Source: Ferdinandcohnia humi_A
GTDB lineage: Bacteria; Bacillota; Bacilli; Bacillales; Bacillaceae_L
Reading direction: 5' to 3'
Assembly (NCBI GenBank): GCA_047608075.1
Contig: JBLKRX010000009.1
Span: 62,001-126,000 of the forward strand
DNA: 64,000 nt
A program made the position numbers and the translations under genes. The notes beneath the pieces are model-generated. The model had not been told where the DNA came from and ran no database searches. It saw only the letters and a list, made by a program, of their open reading frames with translations. Shown here in pieces: positions 33,826-42,636 of this stretch (within the stretch, counting starts at the first letter, position 1; every line of letters starts with the position of its first letter).

Positions 33826-34947
33826 ATGAAGAAGGTCCTTTTTATGCCTTTTCTACAACTTCCTTCTGGCCACCATCAGGTTGCAGATGCAATTATTGAA
33901 TCATTAACATTTATCGATCCTACTCTTATCTGTCATAAGGTAGATATTTTACAGTATTCGTACGGAAAAATTGAAGCACTTGTCTCGTCAATCTATTTAA
34001 AGTGGATACATCTATTCCCAAAAACGTATAGCTGGTTATATAGAAAATCCGTTTATCAAAACATCGAGAAAGATAAAGAGTATGTTTTATTTGAGATATT
34101 ATTCAAGCGCTTTGTGTACCGATTAATTTCTGAGTCAAAACCAAATCTCATTATTTGTTCTCATGCTTTACCCTCCTATATGTTAAATAAGCTGAAGGAA
34201 CAAGACATACTCAAAACACCCGTTATCAACGTGTATACCGACTATTTCATACATTCGTTTTGGGGTTTACAACATATTGATTATCATTTCGTTGCACATC
34301 AATCTATGAAATCCTTTTTACTTAAAAAAGGGGTTGACGAACAGAAGATTTTTGTTACCGGAATACCTGTCCATCCAACACTTACAAAAAATCTAAAAAA
34401 AGAAGTGACTCCTCCTACACAAATAACCTGTACCATTATGGGCGGAAGCCTTGGAGTTGGTGCAATAGAAGAGTTATCAAAAATGATTCAAAGTACAAAA
34501 AACATCACCTTCTATATCTTGTGCGGAAAGAATCAACGACTTTTTAATAAACTTAAAAATCTTAATCATAGCCGAATTTTTCCACTACCCTATTTATCAT
34601 CACGTGAAGAAATGGATGCATTGTATCAAAAAACAGATGTTGTACTAACAAAGCCTGGTGGAGTCACAATTAGTGAATGCCTTATTAAAAAGATCCCTGT
34701 TTTTATTTATCATGCACTTCCTGGTCAAGAGGAAATTAATTTACAGGAACTGCTTCGAATGGGGCTGGTTGTAAAATTACCTAAATTGAAGGAAATCACG
34801 GACTTTGAATCCCTATTATTTTCGGAGTCAAAAAAGCTGAAAAGCCTTTATAATAGCATCGATTTATTTCACAATACATTAAATAAAACTTCTGTTGGGG
34901 AAATCATTCACAATTTGTTAAAGGAAAGGGGTCAAACCTATGCGTGA
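33826..34947 (+). CDS. GT28-type glycosyltransferase (MGDG synthase/UgtP-like)
   Basis: 373 aa. The N-terminal acceptor domain starts FMPFLQLPSGHHQVADAI, the pattern of the MGDG-synthase N domain (GxGHxxAA). The C-terminal donor domain has MGGSLGVGAIEEL near residue 205 and TKPGGVTISECL near 285, the nucleotide-sugar site. Likely transfers a hexose to a lipid or similar acceptor at the membrane face. Divergent from the ykoP/ykoQ-like pair with 165 bp between; the next small gene overlaps its stop. Confidence 0.85.
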   Translation: MKKVLFMPFLQLPSGHHQVADAIIESLTFIDPTLICHKVDILQYSYGKIEALVSSIYLKWIHLFPKTYSWLYRKSVYQNIEKDKEYVLFEILFKRFVYRLISESKPNLIICSHALPSYMLNKLKEQDILKTPVINVYTDYFIHSFWGLQHIDYHFVAHQSMKSFLLKKGVDEQKIFVTGIPVHPTLTKNLKKEVTPPTQITCTIMGGSLGVGAIEELSKMIQSTKNITFYILCGKNQRLFNKLKNLNHSRIFPLPYLSSREEMDALYQKTDVVLTKPGGVTISECLIKKIPVFIYHALPGQEEINLQELLRMGLVVKLPKLKEITDFESLLFSESKKLKSLYNSIDLFHNTLNKTSVGEIIHNLLKERGQTYA

Positions 34948-35089
34948 TAAAAAGGAACAAAAGAAACAACAGGAAAATGAATTTCCAGTAGAGTTATCAA
35001 ATCATTGTTTAACGTTCACTAGTCATGAATTGTTCTGGAAGGAGCTTGAAACAATCGTAGAAGATGGAGCAGAAATGGCAGATGAATAA
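34940..35089 (+). CDS. Small acidic protein coupled to the glycosyltransferase (49 aa)
   Basis: Its ATG overlaps the glycosyltransferase stop by 8 bp and is preceded by AAGGAAAGGGG. The first 14 residues are Lys/Gln/Glu-rich, and the rest (FPVELSNHCLTFTSHELFWKELE) is compact and acidic. No family is recognised; the coupling suggests it partners the transferase. Confidence 0.6.
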   Translation: MRDKKEQKKQQENEFPVELSNHCLTFTSHELFWKELETIVEDGAEMADE

Positions 35090-35120
35090 TAGATTTTACT
35101 ATATTTACCCTTAAAAAAGA

Positions 35121-35384
35121 AATGCGCAAGCTCCGGAAGAGGAAATCCAACTATGAACCACAATGTTCTATGCGCGAACGCTGACGTAAGCCCTTCATCG
35201 AAAATGCAAAGCATTTTCTTCGTGGGATTATTATCATACTAGAGCCTTCCTTGTCCTGTACAAGGCCGACAACCAACTATTCTGTTGTAAAAAAGTAGCT
35301 CTTTGACATTTCATTACCGCACGTTTATGACCTCGGGGGGGTTAGGAGCTGGAGCCTTACATTGAAAACGGTGTTCAAAATTTT
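35121..35384 (+). repeat. Dispersed repeat family B, copy 2
   Basis: Starts AATGCGCAAGCTCCGG, includes a GCTCTTTGAC block and ends TTCAAAATTTT. It is more diverged than copies 3 and 4. With elements C1/A3 it brackets the ykoNPQ-like cassette (32128-35089). Confidence 0.7.
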
Positions 35385-35402
35385 ATACTTTTCAGTCCTT
35401 TA

Positions 35403-35438
35403 AGAAAAGACAAAGCCATAATTGACTTTGTCTTTTCT
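35403..35438 (-). terminator. Terminator of ypmQ
   Basis: AGAAAAGACAAAG/CTTTGTCTTTTCT 13-bp stem with a 10-nt loop; the minus-strand side ends TTTTCTTAAAGG. Confidence 0.8.
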
Positions 35439-35464
35439 CTTAATGGACTTGTATCCATTTTTGC

Positions 35465-36037
35465 TTATTGAATTTTTTTAATGTCAGCTATTATTTGGTC
35501 ATAAGGAGTATTTTCAACTCCGTTGTATTCCTTTAGAACCGTGCCATTTTGATCCACTAAATAAAAATTAATTACGTGTAATACTTGATCTTGGTTTTTT
35601 GGTTTTTCCGCAATCGCAGCAAAGCTATCTTTCGCAAACTCTTTTATGTCTTCTTGACTGTAACCAGTTAATAGGTGCCAATTGGTAAAATCAGCTTCAA
35701 ATTTTTCACCATATTCCTTTAGCATCTCAGGGGTATCGACCTCTGGGTCAACAGAGAAAGACACAAACTCAACATCAAGCCCCTCTTCTTTCACCATTGC
35801 TTGTAGCTTCGCCATATGTGCTGTCATTGGAGGACAAACCGTATCACAGTTTGTAAAAATCATGTCAGCAATCCATATCTTTCCCTTCAAATCTTCCAAG
35901 GTAAATGCTTCACCATCTTGATTTACATACGAAAAATCTGACACCTCATAGTTTAAAGGATCCTCAATTCCGTTGTTAGCACAGGAAGATAGTACAAGAA
36001 GAAAGCTTATCATTAGTAAAATATGTAGTTTTTTCAT
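35465..36037 (-). CDS. ypmQ: SCO1/SenC-family lipoprotein (YpmQ/BsSco)
   Basis: Copper-handling thioredoxin-fold protein needed for CuA assembly of cytochrome c oxidase. 190 aa with lipobox LSSC near residue 19. The metal/redox site is CDTVCPPM near 67-75 and the copper-binding histidine is in VLHVINFYL near 155. In B. subtilis it adjoins ypmR; here about 4 kb of other sequence intervenes. Confidence 0.92.
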   Translation of the reverse strand: MKKLHILLMISFLLVLSSCANNGIEDPLNYEVSDFSYVNQDGEAFTLEDLKGKIWIADMIFTNCDTVCPPMTAHMAKLQAMVKEEGLDVEFVSFSVDPEVDTPEMLKEYGEKFEADFTNWHLLTGYSQEDIKEFAKDSFAAIAEKPKNQDQVLHVINFYLVDQNGTVLKEYNGVENTPYDQIIADIKKIQ

Positions 36038-36198
36038 CTCTTCTCCTTCAATTGTTTATTGTAAAAACATCACCAGTATTTAATTTTAAAGAAAAATTGA
36101 GAGAGTTACAACTTTAAACTATGAACATTTTTCAAACATATTAAAAAGCTTGTCAACATAAAATGGACAAGGAGAGCGTTTTAAGGGGGAATACGAGC

Positions 36199-36246
36199 AT
36201 GCAAGCATTGAACCAAAACAATATGAAAGGTCATGTTGATAAATGA
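36199..36246 (+). CDS. Leader micro-ORF overlapping the YitT-family gene
   Basis: ATG behind AAGGGGGAA, 15 codons (MQALNQNNMKGHVDK), stop overlapping the next start as ATGA. The following gene has no clear ribosome site of its own, so this ORF may serve to deliver ribosomes to it. It may also be a regulatory leader peptide. Confidence 0.45.
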   Translation: MQALNQNNMKGHVDK

Positions 36247-36863
36247 CCAAACAAGTAATTACTTATATCCTCATCATTATTGGTGCAATCTTCCAAGGTT
36301 TAGCAATGTCCTTATTTTTATTTCCTCATAACATCCCTTCTGGTGGCGCTGCCGGTCTAGCTATACTAATGAATCACTGGTTACACCTTCCATTAGGTAT
36401 ATCTTTGTGGATTGTAAACTTTTCCTTTTTAATACTAGCTTTAAAGTATTTTGGTTTCTCTTGGACTATAAAAACGATGATATCTGTTACAATAACATCG
36501 GTTACAATTAGTATCATTTCAACAGAAGTTGTAATGGAGACTTCATTTTTCTGGATGGATTTACTTTGTGGAAGTTTATTATTTGGGTTAGGTGTAGGAC
36601 TTTTAATTCGTAGTGGTTCATCAAGCGGAGGAATGGTTATTCCAACACTTTTAATTGCAAAATATAACGATTGGTCACCAGGGAAGGTAATGTTATGGCT
36701 TAACTTTTTTATCTTTCTTTTAACTGCCTCTGTAATTGATATGAAGATTGTATTTTATGCGATTCTTTGTCAAACAATCTCAACTAATCTAATAGATTTC
36801 ATCTATCACTTACGGGCTCCTTCGTTCTTACTTACTCCTTCATTAGGTTGGAGAAAGAAATAA
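36243..36863 (+). CDS. YitT/YczE-type integral membrane protein (YitE-like)
   Basis: 206 aa with about six helices. GAIFQGLAMSLFLFPHNIPSGGAAGLAILMNH and SGSSSGGMVIPTLLIAKY are typical of the YitT/DUF161 family, here without its C-terminal cytosolic DUF2179 domain. Transport substrate unknown. It is convergent with the sulfur operon; the similar yitE of B. subtilis also adjoins that operon, so a sulfonate or sulfolactate role is possible but unproven. Confidence 0.8.
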   Translation: MTKQVITYILIIIGAIFQGLAMSLFLFPHNIPSGGAAGLAILMNHWLHLPLGISLWIVNFSFLILALKYFGFSWTIKTMISVTITSVTISIISTEVVMETSFFWMDLLCGSLLFGLGVGLLIRSGSSSGGMVIPTLLIAKYNDWSPGKVMLWLNFFIFLLTASVIDMKIVFYAILCQTISTNLIDFIYHLRAPSFLLTPSLGWRKK

Positions 36864-36899
36864 TATGTAGAGTAAGAAAGCAATAATCACTTTCTTACA

Positions 36900-37499
36900 T
36901 TAAATAATATTTTTGTTTTTTAAAAAATTGATAATTTTTGTTACAGACTGAGGAATTGACATCGTATCTGTTTCAATGATCAGTTCGGGATTAATCGGTT
37001 CTTCATATGGAGAGCTTATTCCAGTAAATTCTCTTATCGCTCCACTCCTTGCTCGCTTATATAGACCCTTTGGATCCCGATTCTCACAAATTGAAATTGG
37101 ACATTTCACATAAACCTCAATAAACTCACCTTCTGGGAACAGGGCTCGAACCTGCTCCCTATCCTCTCGAAATGGAGAAATAAAAGCAGTCGATATGATC
37201 TGGCCGCTGTCCACAAATAGTTTTGAAACTTCTCCAATTCTGCGAATATTTTCTTTTCTATCTTCTTTACTAAATCCTAAACCAGCATTTAAACCATGAC
37301 GAATATTATCTCCGTCTAAAACATAACTCTGAATACCATGTTGAAAGAGCTCTTTATCTAACGCATTCGCTAATGACGATTTACCTGAACCAGATAATCC
37401 AGTAAACCATATGACGCAGCTCTTATGCTTGTTTCGATATTGTCTATCTAGTTTTGAAATTATAGAGTGATGCCATATTATATTTTGGTTATCGTCCAT
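36900..37499 (-). CDS. cysC: Adenylylsulfate (APS) kinase
   Basis: Phosphorylates APS to PAPS. 199 aa from the ATG behind AAAGGTGG. P-loop GLSGSGKSS near residue 34, DGDNIRHGLNAGLGF near 63, FISPFREDREQ near 103, and the KGLYKRARSGAI block near 146 are all present. Last gene of the sulfur operon, 11 bp after sat. B. subtilis has yisZ in this place. Confidence 0.93.
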   Translation of the reverse strand: MDDNQNIIWHHSIISKLDRQYRNKHKSCVIWFTGLSGSGKSSLANALDKELFQHGIQSYVLDGDNIRHGLNAGLGFSKEDRKENIRRIGEVSKLFVDSGQIISTAFISPFREDREQVRALFPEGEFIEVYVKCPISICENRDPKGLYKRARSGAIREFTGISSPYEEPINPELIIETDTMSIPQSVTKIINFLKNKNII

Positions 37500-37510
37500 T
37501 TTAACCACCT

Positions 37511-38659
37511 TTATATCTTAGAATATTCTTCTACCATTCCTCGAATGAGGACGTCTACCACTTCTGGTCTGCTAAATTCTTTTGGTGGTTTTTTTCCCGC
37601 TTTTAGCATTTCACGAACCTTTGTACCCGAAAGAATGACATGTTCCTCAGAACCATGTGGACATGTCTTCGAAGAAGCCATATTTCCACATTTGTTACAG
37701 AAGAAGCTATGCTCAAAAAACAAAGGAGTAATTCCTAGCTCTTCTTCTGTAAAGTTACGAAAGATATCTTGGGAATCGTACGTACCATAATAATTTCCAA
37801 CTCCTGCATGGTCACGACCCACGATAAAATGGGTACAACCGTAGTTTTTCCGAACAAGTGCGTGGAAGATGGCTTCACGTGGACCAGCATATCTCATTGC
37901 TGCTGGGAAAACAGAGAGAAACACTCTGCTTTTTGGATAATATTTTTCAAGCAAAACCTTATAGCTCTCCATTCGAATATTGCTTGGTATGTCATCGTTT
38001 TTAGTCTCACCTACAAGAGGATTTAGGAATAAGCCATCAACTGTTTCTAAAGCTGATTTTTGAATATATTCATGAGCTCGATGGACAGGATTTCTCGTTT
38101 GAAATCCAACAACCTTTTTCCAGCCTAAGCGTTCAAATACCTTTCTTGTTTCAATTGGATCTAAATAATATTGTTCAAATGTTTCTTTTTTAGGGCGTCT
38201 TATTAAATAAATCGGTCCTGCAAGATAGACGTCTGGTCTTTCATATAATTTTTTCACACCTGGGTGTGCTTCCTCTGTTGTTCGATATACCTTAAATGCT
38301 TCTATTTCTTTGTTTGGGACATACTTTTCTGTAACCTTAAGAACTCCATATACTTCTCCATTCTTCACAAGCTTAACAGTTTCCCCAATTGCAATTTTCT
38401 TCGCGATATTCTTTTCAGCAGCCAATGTAATGGGTAGGGACCATGGGAGTCCATTTACCAGTCTCATCGAAGAAAGGATAGATTCATAGTCTTCCTTTCC
38501 GACAAACCCCTCTAATGGACTATATGCACCGACTGCAAGTAATTCTAAATCGCTTAACTCCATATTGCTTAACTCAATTTCTTTATCGATAAAATCGTAC
38601 TTGAATGTACTATCGAAGCGGTTAACTAAATGACCGCCATGTGGTTTACTTACTGTCAC
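37511..38659 (-). CDS. sat: Sulfate adenylyltransferase (ATP sulfurylase)
   Basis: Makes APS from ATP and sulfate. The likely start is the GTG 8 nt after TGGAGG, giving MTVSKPHGGHLVNRF (382 aa), close to the Bacillus family start. Motifs: QTRNPVHRAHEYIQ near 180 and GRDHAGVGNYYGTYDSQ near 277. A zinc knot CNKCGNMASSKTCPHG lies near 320. An in-frame extension upstream lacks a site. Functions with CysC and CysH in the same operon. Confidence 0.93.
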   Translation of the reverse strand: MTVSKPHGGHLVNRFDSTFKYDFIDKEIELSNMELSDLELLAVGAYSPLEGFVGKEDYESILSSMRLVNGLPWSLPITLAAEKNIAKKIAIGETVKLVKNGEVYGVLKVTEKYVPNKEIEAFKVYRTTEEAHPGVKKLYERPDVYLAGPIYLIRRPKKETFEQYYLDPIETRKVFERLGWKKVVGFQTRNPVHRAHEYIQKSALETVDGLFLNPLVGETKNDDIPSNIRMESYKVLLEKYYPKSRVFLSVFPAAMRYAGPREAIFHALVRKNYGCTHFIVGRDHAGVGNYYGTYDSQDIFRNFTEEELGITPLFFEHSFFCNKCGNMASSKTCPHGSEEHVILSGTKVREMLKAGKKPPKEFSRPEVVDVLIRGMVEEYSKI

Positions 38660-38696
38660 TCCAAAAACCTCCATTACGAGTTTCGCGCTTATTTTG

Positions 38697-39404
38697 TTAT
38701 TGCACATGAATGCCGCATTCTATTTTATCTGAATTAACCCATCTGCCTGAACGCAAATCACCATTTAGTACTTGTTTCGTACAAGGCTCACATCCAATAC
38801 TTGGATACTGTTGATCATGCAGCTCATTATATGGTAAATGATTCAACCTAATATAATTCCAGATATCCTCCCAGGTCCAATGGATAAGTGGACAAATCTT
38901 GATATTTTTAAATTTTTCATCTTTGTTAATATATTCCGTTTTAACACGAGTAGGACCCTGCTCTCGTCTGAGACCGGATATCCAAGCTCTTGTGCCTGCT
39001 AAAGCTTCCTTTAGAGGTTCTATTTTTCGAATTTGGCAGCAGAGATTAGGGTTGGTTCTCCATAATTCCTCTCCATATTCTCTAGATTGTTGATCGAGGG
39101 ATATTGAAGGCTTCTTAAGCTCAATAATCAAAGTAGGATATCTCTGTTTCATTTTTTCAATTAGTTCGTAAGTTTCTTTAAAATGAAGTCCTGTATCTAA
39201 AAAAATAATCCTTGCTTCCTTTTTGACTTTATAAATCAGATCTGTTAAAACAACCCCTTCAGCTCCGAAACTACAAGCATATACAATGTCCTCTGTTGAA
39301 TAGGTGTTATATGCCCACTTCAGGATATCAAAGTAATCTTTATTATTTTGACTGACCTCTTTAAACTTTTCCTCGCTCCAATTTTCATAAGTGATGACGT
39401 CCAA
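38697..39404 (-). CDS. cysH: Phosphoadenylyl-sulfate (or APS) reductase
   Basis: Reduces (P)APS to sulfite. The TTG 9 nt behind GGGGAGGAGG is preferred (235 aa), overlapping the upstream gene by 20 bp. Motifs: CSFGAEGVVLTDL near 45; LDTGLHFKETYEL; CC near 122 and CxxC in CEPCTKQV near 204, the [4Fe-4S] ligands; catalytic cysteine in ECGIHVQ at the C-terminus. The Fe-S ligands mark the bacterial APS/PAPS-type enzyme. Confidence 0.9.
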   Translation of the reverse strand: MDVITYENWSEEKFKEVSQNNKDYFDILKWAYNTYSTEDIVYACSFGAEGVVLTDLIYKVKKEARIIFLDTGLHFKETYELIEKMKQRYPTLIIELKKPSISLDQQSREYGEELWRTNPNLCCQIRKIEPLKEALAGTRAWISGLRREQGPTRVKTEYINKDEKFKNIKICPLIHWTWEDIWNYIRLNHLPYNELHDQQYPSIGCEPCTKQVLNGDLRSGRWVNSDKIECGIHVQ

Positions 39405-39966
39405 AATTGTATTCCTCCTCCCCAAATGAAAATTGTGTAACGTCTATTATTAGCAGCTGATTATTTCGAATATCAATATCGTTCATTCTATCGATTGTTC
39501 CATATCTTTCATAGGATAAGCATGTTCTCATCCATGACCCATGACCGAATGCTAAAACAGAATCAACATTTTTATATTTGTTGATAAATGCCAGCATTCT
39601 ATTTTCTAGGTCTGTTAATTTTTCTCCCAGTACAACTTTACTAGGGGTATGAAACCATTCTTTCTTATACGTCTCGATTAGTTCTCGCTTCGCCTTTCCT
39701 TCGAAATCTCCAAAATCTAATTCATCAAGCAGAGGCTCTACTTTAAAATTTGTATACCCGTATGCTTCTGCTGTTTGATGAGTTCTTTTCAGACTACTTA
39801 CCAATACGTGTGAGAAAGTTTCTCGTTCCTTTAACTGTTTCTTATTCCTCAAAATGTCCTCTTTGTCACTTTCTGAAAGATCTTGGATTGGAATATCTCT
39901 TCTACCCTGTAAAATACCTTTTGTATTCCATGGAGTTGGCAAATGTCTGATTAGGATAAGCTCCAT
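39385..39966 (-). CDS. Histidine phosphatase, candidate 2-phosphosulfolactate phosphatase
   Basis: 193 aa, RHG family: LIRHLPTPWNTKGILQGR carries the catalytic His with Arg, ELDFGDFEGKAKRELIE the acid residue, and AFGHGSWMRTC the second His. It lies between comA and cysH, overlapping comA by 16 bp and cysH by 20 bp, so it is surely co-translated. In the known sulfolactate and coenzyme M pathways the next enzyme after ComA is ComB, an unrelated phosphatase that is not in this window. I infer that this enzyme replaces it; otherwise its role may be housekeeping. Confidence 0.8.
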   Translation of the reverse strand: MELILIRHLPTPWNTKGILQGRRDIPIQDLSESDKEDILRNKKQLKERETFSHVLVSSLKRTHQTAEAYGYTNFKVEPLLDELDFGDFEGKAKRELIETYKKEWFHTPSKVVLGEKLTDLENRMLAFINKYKNVDSVLAFGHGSWMRTCLSYERYGTIDRMNDIDIRNNQLLIIDVTQFSFGEEEYNFGRHHL

Positions 39967-40718
39967 GTCGGCTCCCCCAAAAAGAATGTTTCACTTCGTA
40001 AACCATGACGTTGAGCTTCTAACACTAGGACATCTTGTAGCTTTACATTTCCTAAATTCACATTTGCTCCAAATTGATTAATGAAGAACATTTGCTGCTT
40101 AGGTGTCGGTGCTTCAAATATAATCTTTGTAACATCAATATTGGCAGTGATTTTATTAATAAGCTCCAAATTTACGTTTCCTGAACGATTGTAAATACCT
40201 GCAGTACCGGAATCTCTTCCTTCTGTTATAACGTATTTACACCCCGCTTCTAATAACAAATTAATTTCGTGTTCCCATTCTTCTAAAGGCATTTCTTTAT
40301 CCTGGTCCTTTGAACCGACCTCAGCAATAACATGAAAGGATTTTTTATATTTCTTAATCAGTGAGAGTCGGGTCTTAAGTGAAATATCAACTGTTCCATT
40401 GGATATTTCAATCCACTCGATCCCCAATTCCTTTAACCTTTTACAATATTCTTCAAGCTTATCTTGTATAAAACATTTTTCAAACAGCGTACCACCACAA
40501 TATGGTATAACCTTGTATTCTTTATACAAGTTGATTTTTTCTTGTAAATTTGGGGTAACATATGCTGAACCAATACCAATCTTGGCAATATCGATATATT
40601 GATGAAAATCAATAAGATATTGTTCAAGTTGACCTATAGGCGTACCGAAATCAGCAATTGAAGTGATTCCATAACTACGTTCCCCTTTTGTTCGAAATGG
40701 AACATTTAAAAAATCCAT
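39951..40718 (-). CDS. comA: Phosphosulfolactate synthase (ComA)
   Basis: Adds sulfite to phosphoenolpyruvate to give (2R)-O-phospho-3-sulfolactate. 255 aa from the ATG giving MDFLNVPFRTKGERSYG, about 10 nt behind GGAGG. TIM-barrel motifs include GTPIGQLEQYLIDFHQYID, KIGIGSAYV, YCGGTLFE and YVITEGRDSGTAGIY. First gene of the operon, so sulfate activation and reduction feed directly into it. Bacillus spores accumulate 3-sulfolactate, so mother-cell or forespore expression is likely but I did not find a clear sporulation promoter. Confidence 0.9.
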   Translation of the reverse strand: MDFLNVPFRTKGERSYGITSIADFGTPIGQLEQYLIDFHQYIDIAKIGIGSAYVTPNLQEKINLYKEYKVIPYCGGTLFEKCFIQDKLEEYCKRLKELGIEWIEISNGTVDISLKTRLSLIKKYKKSFHVIAEVGSKDQDKEMPLEEWEHEINLLLEAGCKYVITEGRDSGTAGIYNRSGNVNLELINKITANIDVTKIIFEAPTPKQQMFFINQFGANVNLGNVKLQDVLVLEAQRHGLRSETFFLGEPTWSLS

Positions 40719-41046
40719 AGGCATTACTCCTCCTTTTTTGTATACGTAAGAAGTTCCAGTAACTGTTTTACGTCTGAGCACTCTTCCTACTCTGAAAGTG
40801 CATAACTATGGAAGAAAGATATCTGTCATCCAAAGGTTGAACAGTATTTTTTGTTTATATATGCATTCACCTAGTGTTCTTACAGTTGATATGTTATTCA
40901 AAAATAGGTAAATGGTGTATATAATGGGCTTTTATAGGTTAATACCCATTTTGGTAACTACTTACAATTTATTCTTGGAATAGCATTACCTGTAACTAGA
41001 AAAAATAGTAAAGCGTTATATATTTTGTATAAGGAGTTGCAAAGAC
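40719..41046. other. Divergent promoter region between the sulfur operon and the MFS gene
   Basis: 328 bp without a gene. It must carry promoters for both sides and is AT-rich (TATATATGCATTC, GGTGTATATAATGGG). The start of the minus-strand transcript cannot be fixed by eye. No riboswitch fold was recognised. Confidence 0.4.
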
Positions 41047-42294
41047 TTGTCCAGTCAAAAAAATTCAGCGATGACAATAGTTGCAATTGGCTCTATTCCA
41101 CTCATCCTTGTACTTGGTAATTCGATGCTTATCCCCGTCTTACCACAAATGCAAAAAGAGCTTGATATAAGCCAATTTCAGGTTAGCCTTGTAATTACAG
41201 TATTCTCAGTTGCAGCTGCGATCTCTATACCTGTCTTAGGGTATTTCTCAGATCGATTTTCGAGAAAGGCAGTAATTATTCCTTCGCTTATTCTTTATGG
41301 TACAGGGGGATTGATTGCAGGAGTCGCTTCTACCTGGCTTTCAAATCCGTATTTTTGGATAATGGCTGGTCGAGTTATGCAAGGTATAGGTGCTGCAGGG
41401 ACAGCTCCAATTGCAATGGCACTAACTGGGGATTTATTTAAAGGGGCAAAGCAAAGTAGAGTATTGGGGCTTGTTGAGGCTTCCAATGGTTTCGGAAAGG
41501 TTATTTCTCCAATCATCGGGTCCTTACTAGCTTTGCTATTCTGGTATGCAGCCTTTTATGCTTTTCCAATCTTTTGTTTAATCTCAGTTCTACTAACAGT
41601 ATTCTTTGTAAAAGAAAAGAAGCGCAAAAAAGAACCTCCTCCTGTCAAACAATATGTGAAAGGTTTATTTTCTGTCTTTAAACACGAGGGAAGATGGTTA
41701 TTTACAGCATATCTAGCTGGGGCTACATGCCTCTTTACACTATTTGGTATTCTTTTTTATCTTTCAGATGTATTAGAGAAAACGTACAATACTGATGGTG
41801 TTTTAAAAGGTAGTATTTTAGCAATACCGCTCTTATTTATGACTACTACCTCCTATATAACAGGTAGTAAAATCGGTAAGAAAATGCCGTTAATGAAAAA
41901 GCTTATTGTTCTTGGATTAGTTTTAATGACTGTATCCTTTTCATTATTGGTATTTTTTGAAAGCTTAGTGCCTTTTATTGCAGTTCTTGTCATTAGTAGC
42001 ATTGGAACAGGACTAGTACTTCCCTGCATTAATAGCTTTATTACAGGGTCCGTTTCGACTGATAGACGCGGATTTGTGACCTCTTTGTACGGTTCAGTAA
42101 GATTTCTAGGTGTAGCAATCGGTCCACCAGTCTATGGCTGGATGATGAATTGGTCTAGGTCAGGAATGTTCCTAACAACTGCTTCACTCACATTAGCAGT
42201 TGGACTGTTATGTCTACTGCTGATTCGGGTTAAAAAGCAAGAACCAAGTAAGGAGACAAATGATTCTTTATTTGAAAAGCTTCAATTTACGTAA
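41047..42294 (+). CDS. MFS transporter (YitG-like)
   Basis: 415 aa with twelve membrane helices; TTG start behind AAGGAGTTG. Motif A GYFSDRFSRKAV near residue 66 and the drug-efflux motif C region (GLVEASNGFGKVISPIIGSLLA) put it in the DHA1 12-TMS antiporters. Divergent from the sulfur operon, as yitG lies near it in B. subtilis. Substrate unknown; sulfolactate export or drug efflux are both possible. Confidence 0.85.
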   Translation: MSSQKNSAMTIVAIGSIPLILVLGNSMLIPVLPQMQKELDISQFQVSLVITVFSVAAAISIPVLGYFSDRFSRKAVIIPSLILYGTGGLIAGVASTWLSNPYFWIMAGRVMQGIGAAGTAPIAMALTGDLFKGAKQSRVLGLVEASNGFGKVISPIIGSLLALLFWYAAFYAFPIFCLISVLLTVFFVKEKKRKKEPPPVKQYVKGLFSVFKHEGRWLFTAYLAGATCLFTLFGILFYLSDVLEKTYNTDGVLKGSILAIPLLFMTTTSYITGSKIGKKMPLMKKLIVLGLVLMTVSFSLLVFFESLVPFIAVLVISSIGTGLVLPCINSFITGSVSTDRRGFVTSLYGSVRFLGVAIGPPVYGWMMNWSRSGMFLTTASLTLAVGLLCLLLIRVKKQEPSKETNDSLFEKLQFT

Positions 42295-42321
42295 AAAAAC
42301 ATTGAATTAGGAGGAGTTTCC

Positions 42322-42609
42322 TTGCAAATTTTTATATCTCCAGAAGTTATAAAAGAACAATGTCAAATCCTTAATATTGTGAACCAAGACCATAAAGCTG
42401 TTGGATACATCTCTTTCTTCTTCGACGATAAAAAAATGTATGTATATGGACAATGTGAAGAAGAAGGTGTAAGTAAGGATTTTAAAGATGTCATTCAGCC
42501 GTATATACAAGGAATGGCAAAAGCTAAACCGGATTTAGATATTTACTCCTATATTTCTATTGGTGGTGAAAAATTAGATTTATCAGAAGAAGAATCAAAG
42601 GAAAAATAA
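42322..42609 (+). CDS. Small protein of unknown function (95 aa)
   Basis: TTG start 5 nt after TTAGGAGGAG. Beta-rich N-terminal half (VGYISFFFDDKKMYVYGQCEEEGV), then an acidic tail SEEESKEK. 27 bp after the transporter gene and before a terminator, so it forms an operon with it. No family is known to me. Confidence 0.7.
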   Translation: MQIFISPEVIKEQCQILNIVNQDHKAVGYISFFFDDKKMYVYGQCEEEGVSKDFKDVIQPYIQGMAKAKPDLDIYSYISIGGEKLDLSEEESKEK

Positions 42610-42610
42610 T

Positions 42611-42636
42611 GGGTGTCTAGTTAGATACCCTTTTTA
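42611..42636 (+). terminator. Terminator of the MFS operon
   Basis: GGGTGTCT-AGTT-AGATACCC hairpin followed by TTTTTA. Confidence 0.85.
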
